From: Musa acuminata AAA Group
Lineage: Eukaryota > Streptophyta > Magnoliopsida > Zingiberales > Musaceae
DNA length: 64,000 nucleotides
Reading direction: 5' to 3'
NCBI RefSeq assembly: GCF_036884655.1
Contig: NC_088345.1
Coordinates: 24,461,001 to 24,525,000, forward strand
Below, piece after piece: positions 1 to 9,961 of this stretch. How positions within the stretch are numbered: position 1 is the stretch's first letter; each line of letters starts with the position of its first letter. The translations under genes were made by a program, and so were the position numbers. The notes under the pieces are model-generated. The model did not search any database. It was not told the DNA's origin and saw only the letters and a list, made by a program, of their open reading frames with translations.

Positions 1-411
1 TTAAGTCTTGAGTTGTAAAGAGAGGAGAGAAAGGATCTGTAAAGGTTGTCTCCTAAGCCTGTCAAAAGGAGAGAAACTGTAAAAGGGCAGTTAGCCTTCG
101 CCCATTGAAGGAAGGCAGCTAGTTGACGTCGGTGACCTCGTCGGAGGAGGAAGCCAAAAGTGGAGTAGGTCAAGACTGACCGAACCACTCTAAATCTCTG
201 GTTTGCTTTTACCTTGAGCACTTTATCATTACTGCAAACCTCCTACATTGCTACTGCCCTCTGCGCCTTTACGAACGAGTTTCTAAGCTCTGATCTTTCA
301 GAATCTGCATTCAAACGTAAATCGTGTTTTCGTACGATCTTCACACTGCAGTTTACGCTTACATTCGGATTCCATTTATAACTGCAAATTGCTTTCTACG
401 TAAAACGCTTT

Positions 412-745
412 TCAAGGTTCAAAACTGCTTTTAGACGCAAAACTACATTTAGACGTAAAATTACGTTTAGACGTAAAACTGCGTTTAGACGCAAAACTGC
501 GTTTAGACGTAAAACTGTGTTTAGACGTAAAACTGCGTTTAGACGCAAAACTACGTTTAGACGTAAAACTGCGTTTTGACGTAAAACTACGTTTGGACGT
601 AAAACTGAGTTTAGACGCAAACTGCGCTTAGACGCAAACTGCGCTTAGACGCAAACTGTGCTTAGACGCAAACTGCGCTTAGACGCAAACTGTGTTTAGA
701 CGCAAACTGCGCTTAGACGCAAAACTGCGCTTAGACGCAAACTGC
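412..745. repeat. 18/17-bp tandem array in U5 (S1 5' LTR)
   Basis: The 18-bp unit GACGTAAAACTGCGTTTA repeats and then passes into a 17-bp variant GACGCAAACTGCGCTTA. The 18-bp unit is three-divisible and stop-free, so both strands stay open: minus reads a VLRLNA-type hexapeptide repeat, plus an LRLDVK-type one. I take this as repeat structure, not a gene. Confidence 0.9.
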
Positions 746-828
746 ACTGTGATTCTGCTTTTATATCGAAATCATTTTTTATCAGACGAACGCAGCTTTA
801 GCTTTTAAATTGCTGTAAGATTTCCGCT

Positions 829-857
829 GCACTAATTCACCCCCCCCCCCTTAGTGC
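829..857 (+). promoter_or_regulatory. U5 hairpin with poly-C loop (S1 5' LTR)
   Basis: A perfect 7-bp inverted repeat GCACTAA / TTAGTGC encloses a loop of TTCA plus a C run. It lies 14 bp before the LTR end, so in genomic RNA it sits just 5' of the primer-binding site. It is conserved in the other Sirevirus-type LTRs of this window. Confidence 0.75.
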
Positions 858-873
858 TCTCGATCCTAACAAT

Positions 874-885
874 TGGTATCAGAGC
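874..885 (+). other. Primer-binding site, tRNA-iMet type (S1)
   Basis: TGGTATCAGAGC begins 3 nt after the LTR end. It is complementary to the 3' end of plant initiator tRNA-Met, the standard primer for plant copia and many gypsy elements. Confidence 0.93.
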
Positions 886-921
886 GGGGTATTTCTCATT
901 TCGGATTTACACCCGAGAGAA

Positions 922-1926
922 ATGACTTTTCAAGAGGGCTGTTCGGTCTTTCGTCCACCGTTCTTTAACGGATTGGACTACACTTATTGGAAAACTCGAA
1001 TGAGAGTTTTCTTAATTTCTCTAAATCTGGATTTATGGAATATCATTGAAAACGGTTTTCAATTTCCCTCCAAACCGATGAACGAATGGTCGGTTTTGGA
1101 GAAGAAGAATTTGTCTTTAAACGCAAAGGCTATGAATGCCTTATTTTGCGCATTGGACAAAAATGAGTTCAATCGGATTTCTACGTGTGAAATGGCTTTC
1201 GATATTTGGCGCACTCTTGAAATCACGCACGAGGGAACTAGTAGAGTCAAAGACTCGAAAGTTAATATTTTACTGCTTGATTTCGAGCTTTTTCATATGA
1301 AACCAAGCGAAACCGTTGTTGACATGTACACCCGTTTTACGGATGTCGTCAATGGTTTAAAATCACTTGGTAAAAGCTTTTCGGATTTTGAACTCGTTAA
1401 CAAAGTTTTGCGCTCACTTTCTAAAACTTGGGATTCAAAAGTAACTGCTATTCAAGAATCGAAAAACTTGAACCATTTTCCACTTGAAGAACTAATTGGT
1501 TCATTAATCACATATGAAATGACGTGCAATGCACGTGAAGAACTTGAGAACCACCTTCCAAAGAACAGGAAGGATTTGGAACTCTGGACAAATGAATGCC
1601 ACTTGAGCGATGACTCAAGTGATGAGGACAATGATGAACAAACCAACCTTCCAAAGAACAGGAAGGATTTGGGACATAGAACATTTGAAGACTACTCGAG
1701 CATAAGCTCAAGTGATGGTGAACTTAAACTACAAATGAAACGAAAATTAAAAAGCAAAAAGAATGGAACTACTTGCTTTAAACGCAAGAAGAAGAACAAA
1801 AATTGGGATGAATCGAGCTCATCTGAAGACGAGAAAGTCAACAAAAGCGAGGCGGCAAACTACGCCTTACTAGCTTACGACATTGAGGTAATTAAAATGC
1901 CTTTGGTTTATTTTGAAATTACTTGA
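922..1926 (+). CDS. Gag, Sirevirus type, lacking a zinc knuckle (S1)
   Basis: This is an intact 334-residue frame starting 37 bp after the primer-binding site. The N-terminal two thirds is the copia UBN2-type capsid domain: PPFFNGLDYTYWKTRMRVFL at about 12-31, NAKAMNALFCALDKNEFNRI near 72-91, and THEGTSRVKDSKVN, MKPSETV, LRSLSKTWDSKVTAIQE and PLEELIGSL further on. The C-terminal third is charged and Ser/Asp-rich and contains a duplicated LPKNRKDL motif. Autonomous Sireviruses have a CCHC knuckle where this protein reads TTCFKRKKKNKNWDESSSSE: the first Cys is followed by basic residues and then the acidic stretch, with no second Cys, Gly-His or last Cys. The frame ends just beyond the point where pol would follow. 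It should form capsid; RNA binding could rest on the Lys/Arg tract. Best preserved coding region in the window. Confidence 0.88.
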   Translation: MTFQEGCSVFRPPFFNGLDYTYWKTRMRVFLISLNLDLWNIIENGFQFPSKPMNEWSVLEKKNLSLNAKAMNALFCALDKNEFNRISTCEMAFDIWRTLEITHEGTSRVKDSKVNILLLDFELFHMKPSETVVDMYTRFTDVVNGLKSLGKSFSDFELVNKVLRSLSKTWDSKVTAIQESKNLNHFPLEELIGSLITYEMTCNAREELENHLPKNRKDLELWTNECHLSDDSSDEDNDEQTNLPKNRKDLGHRTFEDYSSISSSDGELKLQMKRKLKSKKNGTTCFKRKKKNKNWDESSSSEDEKVNKSEAANYALLAYDIEVIKMPLVYFEIT

Positions 1927-3600
1927 TGCTTTCATGATATATTTTCTTTTTTAGTTTAGAACTAATTTTCTTGAAAATTACATGTTTAAAAATAAAAATA
2001 CAAAAATTATGATCATGCTGATAATTTCAAAAATAATATTGCATATTTTATGATAAACAAACAAAATGATTTTGATCATGGTTAAGAAGTAATAATGTGT
2101 ATCATGTTTGATTAACATTGTTGAATGAAATCACGTTTGATTTAAAGTAATGCATAAAGATGTAATATGAAATGGTTATTAACAATTTTATGCATGTGAT
2201 TTTAAGTTATCCATGATCATGAGCTTGTTTGATCTTCTTGACTTAATTTCAAGATCTATAGCAAAAATCATGTTTGAATATATGAAAGTGTTAATTTCAT
2301 TTTCGGATTCACTTAACAATTGGTATTCTAACAATCGGATTTTCTCATACACTTATGAAAAATATTTTTCTAAAATGGATTTGATGAAATGATTCATGCT
2401 TATAAACTCCATCTTGAAATATGAATGATAGTGTTTTTGCTTGCAAAGATTTGTTTCACATTCATATCTCCTATGATTCGTGTGCAGAAAAAGAATTTAT
2501 AAATCATAATACAATGAGATTACTTATGCAAAAATAAAGTGCTTTTGTGATTCTTTGCTAAAGAGAATAATTATTAAAATCATGATCTTGGTAATTATAA
2601 CATGGAGCTCTTTATAACTCAAGATCGTTCATTATGCTCCCTACATTTATAAAAAAGGGAGTTCTTCAAATGAAATGCAATTCAATGAAGTGTCATATTG
2701 ATATCTTGAAACTTGGAATATTTTAAAATGTGATCTTGATAAGAATGTTTTAAGTTGCTCTTTGTACTATATCTTTTCGAATGAATCATGAGCCTTGATA
2801 TCATATATTTCATAATACAATATTTCTTTGCCTTATGTCTTGAACTTTAATGCTTATCTTAATTTGGCATATAAAGACTAAGGCATACTTAGATGAAAAA
2901 GAATCTCTTAAAAAATGCTTTTCCCATTTGATCGAGATTAATGATTTCATGATATTTTGTGAATCTTGAAATTAATTTTAATGACTAGATTATGAATTTC
3001 AAATTAATAATTTGATTTGAATAAGTTTTATCTAAATCATAATCTTGATCTTGCAAAATTGAAGTCACAAATAATATCTTGTGGTATTCATGAATTGATA
3101 CTCACAATATGAAAGCATTGATATTCATGACTTGAATTGGATTGAAACATTGTATGCTTAAATTAATCATTCTCCTATGTTTCAAAAATTCCTTAAATGC
3201 CTTATGTGATGATTGAAAACTAACTTGCTTTATGATGAATCAAAAATTATGACTTGATCTATGATGTAAATGCCTTGAAATGATTGAAATATTTAACACT
3301 TTTATGCTCTACCCCCTACTTTCTTCTTGTTTTCAATGATAAAATGGGGAGAAATTTTGATCATGCATGGTAGGATATAATTTGACAAAATTGATACTAT
3401 TATGATATGAAACATTAATGTAATTATGAATGGTGATATGATATCATGCATGTAATACCTCAATTTATGATAATGATGCATGCAATGATAAAATATTCAT
3501 GATGAAAAATTATCTTGACATTCATAACTTGATTATTCATCATTTGTCATGATTTTGAAATCGTTGTAAAAGGAAAAGAGAACTACAAAACTGTATTCTC
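1927..3600 (+). other. Noncoding tail of S1, AT-rich part
   Basis: About 1.7 kb of AT-rich sequence dominated by TGAT/ATGA/CATG words, with stops in all frames. It replaces the pol genes of an autonomous Sirevirus. It is recognisably shared with the tails of S2, S3 and S6, so it belongs to the family and is not random decay. One polypurine-like module (GGGGAGAA) lies at 3338-3353. Confidence 0.7.
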
Positions 3601-4330
3601 TCTTTCTTTTTTTTACAATGACAAAGGGGGAGATAGTTAGCTTGTACAAGTCAAGAAGATGCAAAAACTTGATTGCTAGCTTACCTATTTTAAGAAGCAA
3701 AGATTGCTAACTTGCTTATTTCAAGAAGAAAAATTGTCTTCTTGAACATCACTATCTTGAATATCTCAAGAAGCAAAATTTGCAATTTGCACATTGCAAT
3801 AGGAAGCAAGAATCATGAGCTTACACAAGAAAGCTATCTTGCATTTGCTTTCGAAATTTTTGCTAGCTTATATGTTGTGAAACTTGTATATCGTAAAAAT
3901 TGCTAGCTTGTTGGTCTAAAGAGAAGCAAAAAGTTGCTATCTCAAAAGAAGCAAATATGCTATCTTGCCTATCTCAAGAGGCAAAAATGCTAACTTGCGC
4001 ATCTAGCAAAGTGAGCAAAATTTTCAAGAAGCAAGAGTTGCCTTCTTGAACATCTCTAATTTGCTAGCTTGCATGATATAGAACTTGCTATCTTGAACAT
4101 TACCAAAAGTGCTATCTTATATGTTATAAAACTTGAATATCTAAAACTTGATAGCATGAATGTTCTAAGCATGATATAACACTTGCTAAATCTTCTAGCT
4201 CAAGATTGCATGATGATAAAACTTGATACTATGTTTTTCATGCAATGAGTTGAATCAATATCACAAACACTTGATTGTGATACTTCTCCTTTTTATTGAT
4301 GACAAAGGGGGAGAAATATGTTGATGAAAG
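3600..4330 (+). repeat. Imperfect repeat array with polypurine modules (S1 tail)
   Basis: Short imperfect repeats of GCTAGCTTGC and AAGAAGCAAAA types alternate through about 700 bp. The array is bounded by two copies of GACAAAGGGGGAGA (3620-3634 and 4301-4314), each preceded by a pyrimidine run. Equivalent arrays occur at 15310-16015, 47100-47420 and, inverted, 53760-54430. Confidence 0.75.
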
Positions 4331-4352
4331 TATGTTGATGACATGACATGTG

Positions 4353-4506
4353 ATGCATAAGTTTATGCATATGTTCATGTTGACTTATTGCAAGTATTCA
4401 TGATGAATATTGCAATGACTTGAATTCAGTTTGAATTCAAGGTTCTATCAATATGGCATATTGATAGGGGGAGTTTGCTCAAACTCCGGGAGTTAAGTTT
4501 AACTCC
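4353..4506 (+). promoter_or_regulatory. Chain of perfect hairpins before the 3' LTR (S1)
   Basis: Six inverted repeats stand end to end: ATGCATAA/TTATGCAT (4353-4370); TTGCAA-TATTCAT with its complement and one bulged base (4388-4415); CTTGAATTC/GAATTCAAG (4419-4441); CTATCAATATG/CATATTGATAG with a 1-nt centre (4445-4467), running directly into GGGGGAG; GAGTTTG/CAAACTC (4471-4486); GGAGTTAA/TTAACTCC (4489-4506). The same chain is present in S2 and S6 and partly at 47566-47634. Confidence 0.8.
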
Positions 4507-4529
4507 GTCATCAAGTGGATGTCATCATC

Positions 4530-4542
4530 AAAAAGGGGGAGA
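4530..4542 (+). promoter_or_regulatory. Polypurine tract (S1)
   Basis: AAAAAGGGGGAGA ends 1 bp before the 3' LTR. It is the expected plus-strand DNA primer site. Confidence 0.9.
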
Positions 4543-5477
4543 TTGTTGAATCTCGTATTTTGATGATGAAACTACTTGATATATGTTTATGATTTAATCT
4601 GCGTTTTGAGTGACGCAGGATGCTTCGATCAGGATGAGACAATTAAAGCAGGAAAATCATGTTGTGCCGAAGGAACATGTCAGAAGATTGGACGTCGGGC
4701 CGGTGGATCGGTCGGCGTATCGACATAAGGCTTCGGGCCGTGGACTCGGGCATCGGGCCAAGAAGAGCGGGTATTGTGCCAAGGATATCGGAGTTGCGGA
4801 GTCAACTGGCTGATTGGGCAATAGGCTGCACGAGAGGACGATGCGCCGAAGAATCGGACGAAGCGTCGAGGGACCAATGACATGTCGGACAACTTGGTTA
4901 ATTGCTTAGGATTAATTGTCTCGATTGAAGTTTTGTTTTGTTGTGCAGGATTAACTATGATAACAATGAAGACATAAAGCGAAACAAAGTGTCGGAGTCA
5001 AGCGCGAAGGATTTGTTGCGAGTTCGAGAGTTCGACGGAAGTCCGAAGGTTCGTCGGGAATGCTACCGGAACTAGCCGAGAATGAGTTGGGAGCTTGCCG
5101 AAGGGTTTTTCGGAAGCTCGCCGGAAGGTTCGTTGGAAGTTCACGGAGCTCGCCGAGAAAGATCGGAGCTTGCCGACGAAGCTCGTTGGAACTCGCTAAG
5201 ATCAAATCGTGAAGTCTAGGAGCTTGCCGGGAGTCCGCAGAATGGTTTCCGAGAGTTCATCGGAAGACCGCCGGAAGTTTGCCGGAAGCTCGCTAGAAGA
5301 AGTCTTGACTTGCGGACTTTGTAATAGCTTACAAAATGTCTTTAAATTTATAGTTAGCACATTAATTAGGGTTAGGATTAGGTGTTAATCCTATAACCCA
5401 AGTAGGGGCCAATTAGGCCCAAGTTCGGACTGGTTTGGACCAAGTTTGGAGCCAAACCAAGTGAGCTGGAATAGTAA

Positions 5478-6010
5478 AAGAGGTGCAACCGCCCCAGCCA
5501 AGAGGTGCAACCGCCCAGGCTATGTCTCCCAGCAAGATTGGGCGGTGCAACCACCCCAGCCAAGAGGTGCAACCGCCCAGGGCTTAGTCTCCAAGCGAGA
5601 CTGGGCGGTGCAACCTCCTCTGTCAAGAGGTAGCACTGCCAGAGCTCAAGTTTCGAGCTCTGCCAAGAGGTGCAACCACCGAGCTCGGTCTTCGAGCTCT
5701 GGCAGAGAGGTGCAACCTCTTTGGACAGGTGATGCATCGCCTGAGCTCGGTCTTCGAGCTCTGGCAGAGAGGTGCAACCACCTCTGGCAGAGAGGTGCAA
5801 CCACCTCTGGCAGAGAGGTGCATCAGCCTGAGCTCAGTTTCGAGCTCTGCCAGGTGATGCAACCACCGAGCTCAGACTTCGAGCTCTGCCAGGCGATGCA
5901 ACCACTGAGCTCAGTCTTCGAGCTCTGGCAGAGAGGTGCAATCGCCTGAGCTCAGTCTCCGAGCTCTGCCAGGCGGTGCCACCTCTCCAGTCAAGAGGTG
6001 CAACCGCCTG
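5478..6010. repeat. U3 array of GGTGCAACCGCC / GAGCTC-type repeats (S1)
   Basis: Short direct and inverted repeats of two kinds alternate: GGTGCAACCGCC (and its complement) and a module of about 60 bp carrying CTTCGAGCTCTGGCAGAGAG. They lie within 600 bp upstream of the TATA box. Apparent reading frames on both strands follow the repeat period and are not genes. Confidence 0.85.
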
Positions 6011-6068
6011 ATCCCGGAATTCCGGGATTTGATCGTTTTGAGCTCCAAATTTGAATTGGGTTGGGGCC

Positions 6069-6076
6069 TATAAATA
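6069..6076 (+). promoter_or_regulatory. LTR TATA box (S1 3' LTR)
   Basis: TATAAATA within GGCCTATAAATACCC. The same sequence occurs at the U3/R position of every Sirevirus-type LTR here, so it is the likely Pol II promoter core. Confidence 0.8.
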
Positions 6077-6600
6077 CCCTACCCATTCAACACTGAAAGG
6101 AAACAGATCCACACCGAATTCTTGATCTTTTCAGTGATTCTAAGAGCTCAAATTTGTGTAAAGTCCTAAAGTTCTCCTCCTTCTGTTCTTTAAGTCTTGA
6201 GTTGTAAAGAGAGGAGAGAAAGGATCTGTAAAGGTTGTCTCCTAAGCCTGTCAAAAGGAGAGAAACTGTAAAAGGGCAGTTAGCCTTCGCCCATTGAAGG
6301 AAGGCAGCTAGTTGACGTCGGTGACCTCGTCGGAGGAGGAAGCCAAAAGTGGAGTAGGTCAAGACTGACCGAACCACTCTAAATCTCTGGTTTGCTTTTA
6401 CCTTAAGCACTTTATCATTACTGCAAACCTCCTACATTGCTACTGCCCTCTGCGCCTTTACGAACGAGTTTCTAAGCTCTGATCTTTCAGAATCTGCATT
6501 CAAACGTAAATCGTGTTTTCGTACGATCTTCACACTACAGTTTACGCTTACATTCGGATTCCATTTATAACTGCAAATTGCTTTCTACGTAAAACGCTTT

Positions 6601-6972
6601 TCAAGGTTCAAAATTGCTTTTAGACGCAAAACTACATTTAGACGTAAAATTACGTTTAGACGTAAAACTGCGTTTAGACGCAAAACTGCGTTTAGACGTA
6701 AAACTACGTTTAGACGTAAAACTGCGTTTAGACGTAAAACTGCGTTTAGACGCAAAACTGTGTTTAGACGTAAAACTGCGTTTAGACGTAAAACTACGTT
6801 TTGACGTAAAACTGCGTTTGGACGTAAAACTGAGTTTAGACGCAAACTGCGCTTAGACGCTAACTGCGCTTAGACGCAAACTGTGCTTAGACGCAAACTG
6901 CGCTTAGACGCAAACTGTGTTTAGACGCAAACTGCGCTTAGACGCAAAACTGCGCTTAGACGCAAACTGCAC
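6601..6972. repeat. 18/17-bp tandem array in U5 (S1 3' LTR)
   Basis: Same unit series as 412-745 with small differences in unit order between the two LTRs, as expected from slippage or recombination within the array. Confidence 0.9.
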
Positions 6973-7053
6973 TGTGATTCTGCTTTTATATCGAAATCAT
7001 TTTTTATCGGACGAACGCAGCTTTAGCTTTTAAATTGCTGTAAGATTTCCGCT

Positions 7054-7085
7054 GCACTAATTCACCCCCCCCCCCCTCTTAGTGC
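7054..7085 (+). promoter_or_regulatory. U5 poly-C-loop hairpin (S1 3' LTR)
   Basis: GCACTAA / TTAGTGC arms around TTCA plus a C run. The C run is longer than in the 5' LTR copy, so the tract is length-unstable. Confidence 0.72.
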
Positions 7086-7099
7086 TCTCGATCCTAACA

Positions 7100-9961
7100 T
7101 ACACAAGGCTCATCTTCGTTCTTAACGAAGTCATAAGATCTGATTGACTCATCAAATCTTATGTTCCAACTTTGGGAAGCTTGCTTTAGTCCATAAATGG
7201 ATCTAAGCAACCTACACACCTTATCTGGGCAGTTCTTGGACACGAATCCCTCAGGTTGCATCATATACACCTCCTCCTCGAGGTTCCCGTTGAGGAATGC
7301 GGTTTTCACATCCATCTGCCAGATCTCATAATCATAGTGTGCTGCAATAGCCAATAGAATTCTGATGGATTTTAGCATTGCTACGGGTGAGAAAGTTTCG
7401 TCGTAGTCAACACATTGCCTTTGACGATACCCCTTAGCCACTAGCCTTGCTTTATAGGTCTCTACCTTTCCATCTACTCCAATCTTTTTCTTAAAGATCC
7501 ACTTGCAACCGATGGGTACAATACCTTCGGGCGCATCAACTAGGTTCCAAACCTTATTGGAGTACATAGAATCCATCTCAGAATTTATGGCTTCTTGCCA
7601 TTTCCCGGAGTCTATACTCATAATAGCCTCCTCGTAGGTTTGAGGATCAATATCCTCTACATCCTCTGCTCTAATATGTCCCACATATCTCTCAGGAGGA
7701 TGGGATACTCTATCAGACCTACGTAAAGTTGATACTTGTGTATTAGGTACCTGAACAGACTCGGGCTGTAGAGTGGTGCTTGAGCTTGGTTCTCTAACTT
7801 CGCTCAACTCTATCATTCTCCCACTATCTCCGCCAAGAATGTGTTCCTTCTCAAGGAACACTGCTCTCTTAGCTACAAAGACCTTTTTGTCCTCGGGATG
7901 ATAGAAGTAATACCCACAAGTTTCCTTGGGGTACCCCACAAATATACATCACTCTGTCCTTGATTCTAACTTATCGGGGTTGTGTCTTTTAACGTGGGCT
8001 GGGCAGCCCCAAATCTTAACAACCTTAAGATCAGGCTTCTTCCCTTTCCATATCTCAAATGGTGTAGACACTACCGACTTAGTTGGAACTCTGTTCAGAA
8101 GGTAAGCTGCAGTTTCTAGGGCATATCCCCAGAATGAGATGGGTAGGTCAGCGAAACTCATCATGGATCGTACCATATCTAATAATGTACGATTTCTCCT
8201 TTCAAAGACACCATTGAGCTTAGGTGTATAAGGAGGTGTCCATTGGGATAATATCCCATGGTCCTTGATGAACTGAGTAAAGTCTGTACTTAAGTATTCA
8301 CCTCCTCGATCTGATCGAAGAGTTTTGATACTCTTTCCAGTCTGGTTCTCCACCTCATTATTTTACTCTCTGAATTTCTCAAAGGCCTCGGACTTGTACT
8401 TCATTAAGTACACATATCCATACCTTGAGAAATCATCAGTAAATGTAATGAAGTAGGAGTAACCTCCAATGGCATGAGTTGACATGGGTCCACATACATC
8501 ACTATGTATGAGTTCCAACAACTCAGTGGCTCTCTCTCCAGTTCCACTAAATGGAGAGTTGGTCAATTTTCCACGAATGCAAGGCTCACAAGTTGCATAA
8601 GACACATAGTCGAATGGATCTAGATATCCATCATTTAGCAACTTTTGAATCCTTCTTTCATGGATGTGACCTAGCCTACAATGCCACAGGTATGCACTGT
8701 TCAACTCATCTCGTTTCCTTTTGGACACATTTACATTCATGATATGTGGAGTGGTGTCTAACATAAATAAACCATTATGCAATGTTCCTTTCATGATGAT
8801 CTTATCATCTAATAATATCGAACAACCATTGTTCTCAAAAACAAATTTATATCCAATAACTGTTAAACATGAAATGGAGATAATGTTTTTTATAATAGAA
8901 GGAACAAAATAACATGCATCTAATGCAATAAAAGCTCCACTAGGCAGATGTAGGGCGACCTCGCCAACAGTTAATACAGCAACTTTTGCTCCATTACCCA
9001 TCTTGAGGTCCATCTCGCCTCTCTCTAGTCTCCTAGGCCTTGCCAGAACCTGCAACGAATTGCATATATGATAAGCACTACCGGTATCCAATGCCCATGT
9101 GTTATCATAAGAGTTTGACAAATGGAGACTGATCATGAATGTACCTGAAGCTTCATCAAACTTTTGTTTCACCCTTTCTGCAAGGTACTCTTTGCAGTTT
9201 CTCTTCCAATTCCCATCTTTACCACAGTGGAAGCACTGGCCTTTGTCCTTTGTTGGGTCTTTCTTAGCAACCTTTGCTTTACCTTGTTTGCCCTTGCCCT
9301 TTCCCTTCTTAAGGAACCTTTCTGCTTTCCTTTTCTTTCTGGTCTCACCAATATAGAGAACTGGCTTCTCTTTCTTAATAGTACTATCTACCTCCCTCAA
9401 CATATTGAGGAGCTCTAGGAGAGTCACCTCAAGCTTGTAAATATTAAAATCCATTATGAACTATGAAAAGGAATCTGATAGGGACTGAAGTACAATGTCT
9501 ATACACAAGTTATCCTCTAGGACCATTCCTAGACCTGTGAGTTTCTCTATCCACTCAACCATCTTTAGGACATGGTTCTAAACCGGTGTCCCCTCAGTCA
9601 TCCTAACGCGGAAGAGGCTCTTGGATATCTCATATCGTTGAGTCCTTTCCTATTCCTCAAACAATTTGCGGACATGTAGGAGAATGGATCTGGCATCCAT
9701 CTTTTCATGTCTCTGTAACTCAGGAGTCATAGAGCCCAACATATAGCAACGAGCAAGAGTGAAGTCATTAATGTACTTCACGTAGCGAGTGATCTCATCC
9801 TCGCTTGCCCCTTCTTCGGGCGTAGGCATCACTGTATCAAGGATGTACACGATTTTCTCTGCTGTGAGAACAATTCTCAAGTTACGGAGCCAATCCGTAT
9901 AATTTGGACCAGTGAGGCGGTTGACATCAAGTATGCCACGTAAGGGATTTGAAAGCGACAT
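7100..9961 (-). pseudogene. copia gag-pol with five in-frame stops, truncated in RT
   Basis: One minus-strand frame runs from MSLSNPLRG (start 9961) to the S1 junction. Order: UBN2-type gag; zinc knuckle [14 protein letters not shown], where the usual His is Asn; protease LDTGS; GAG pre-integrase HCRLGH...CEPC; integrase with [18 protein letters not shown] and LRSDRGGEY; RT with ARLVAKGY and DVKTAFLNG. All segments share the same frame, so the breaks are point nonsense codons at 9650-9652 (TAG), 9578-9580 (TAG), 9461-9463 (TAG), 8363-8365 (TAA) and 7949-7951 (TGA). The RT catalytic YVDD box is missing because of the S1 insertion. Before decay it would have supplied capsid, protease, integrase and RT for its own transposition. 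It is not functional now. Confidence 0.93.

Larger units (their letters stand above)
1..871 (+). repeat. 5' LTR of S1, partial (R/U5 end)
   Basis: This is nearly identical by eye to 6190-7099, the same part of the S1 3' LTR. It ends CTAACA immediately before the primer-binding site. It contains the 18-bp tandem array and the poly-C hairpin described below. Confidence 0.92.
1..7099 (+). mobile_element. S1: Sirevirus-derived gag-only LTR retrotransposon (5' end outside window)
   Basis: The order is partial 5' LTR (1-871), tRNA-iMet primer-binding site, one gag reading frame, about 2.6 kb of AT-rich noncoding tail, polypurine tract and 3' LTR (4544-7099). No protease, integrase, RT or RNase H is present. 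The gag matches the Sirevirus (SIRE/Maximus) gag type of Ty1/copia as I know the family, so this is a non-autonomous derivative comparable to the gag-only TR-GAG class. It is inserted in the RT region of a minus-strand copia: the copia RT frame stops at 7100, directly against the LTR terminus. The left TSD lies outside the window; the right copy would begin with TACAC. Confidence 0.9.
4544..7099 (+). repeat. 3' LTR of S1 (2556 bp)
   Basis: It starts TGTTGAATC after the polypurine tract and ends CCTAACA. U3 holds the GGTGCAACCGCC-rich array (about 5478-6010); a TATA box follows at 6069, then the region shared with 1-871. At 7100 the sequence switches to copia RT on the minus strand. Confidence 0.92.

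Noticed and set aside
396..620. Minus-strand frame of VLRLNA-type repeats as a small repetitive protein
   Set aside because: The 18-bp tandem unit is three-divisible and stop-free, so both strands are open; it lies inside an LTR and recurs in every S1/S2 LTR.
5378..5949. Frames in the U3 array as genes
   Set aside because: They follow the GGTGCAACCGCC/GAGCTC repeat period, occur on both strands and lie upstream of the LTR TATA box.
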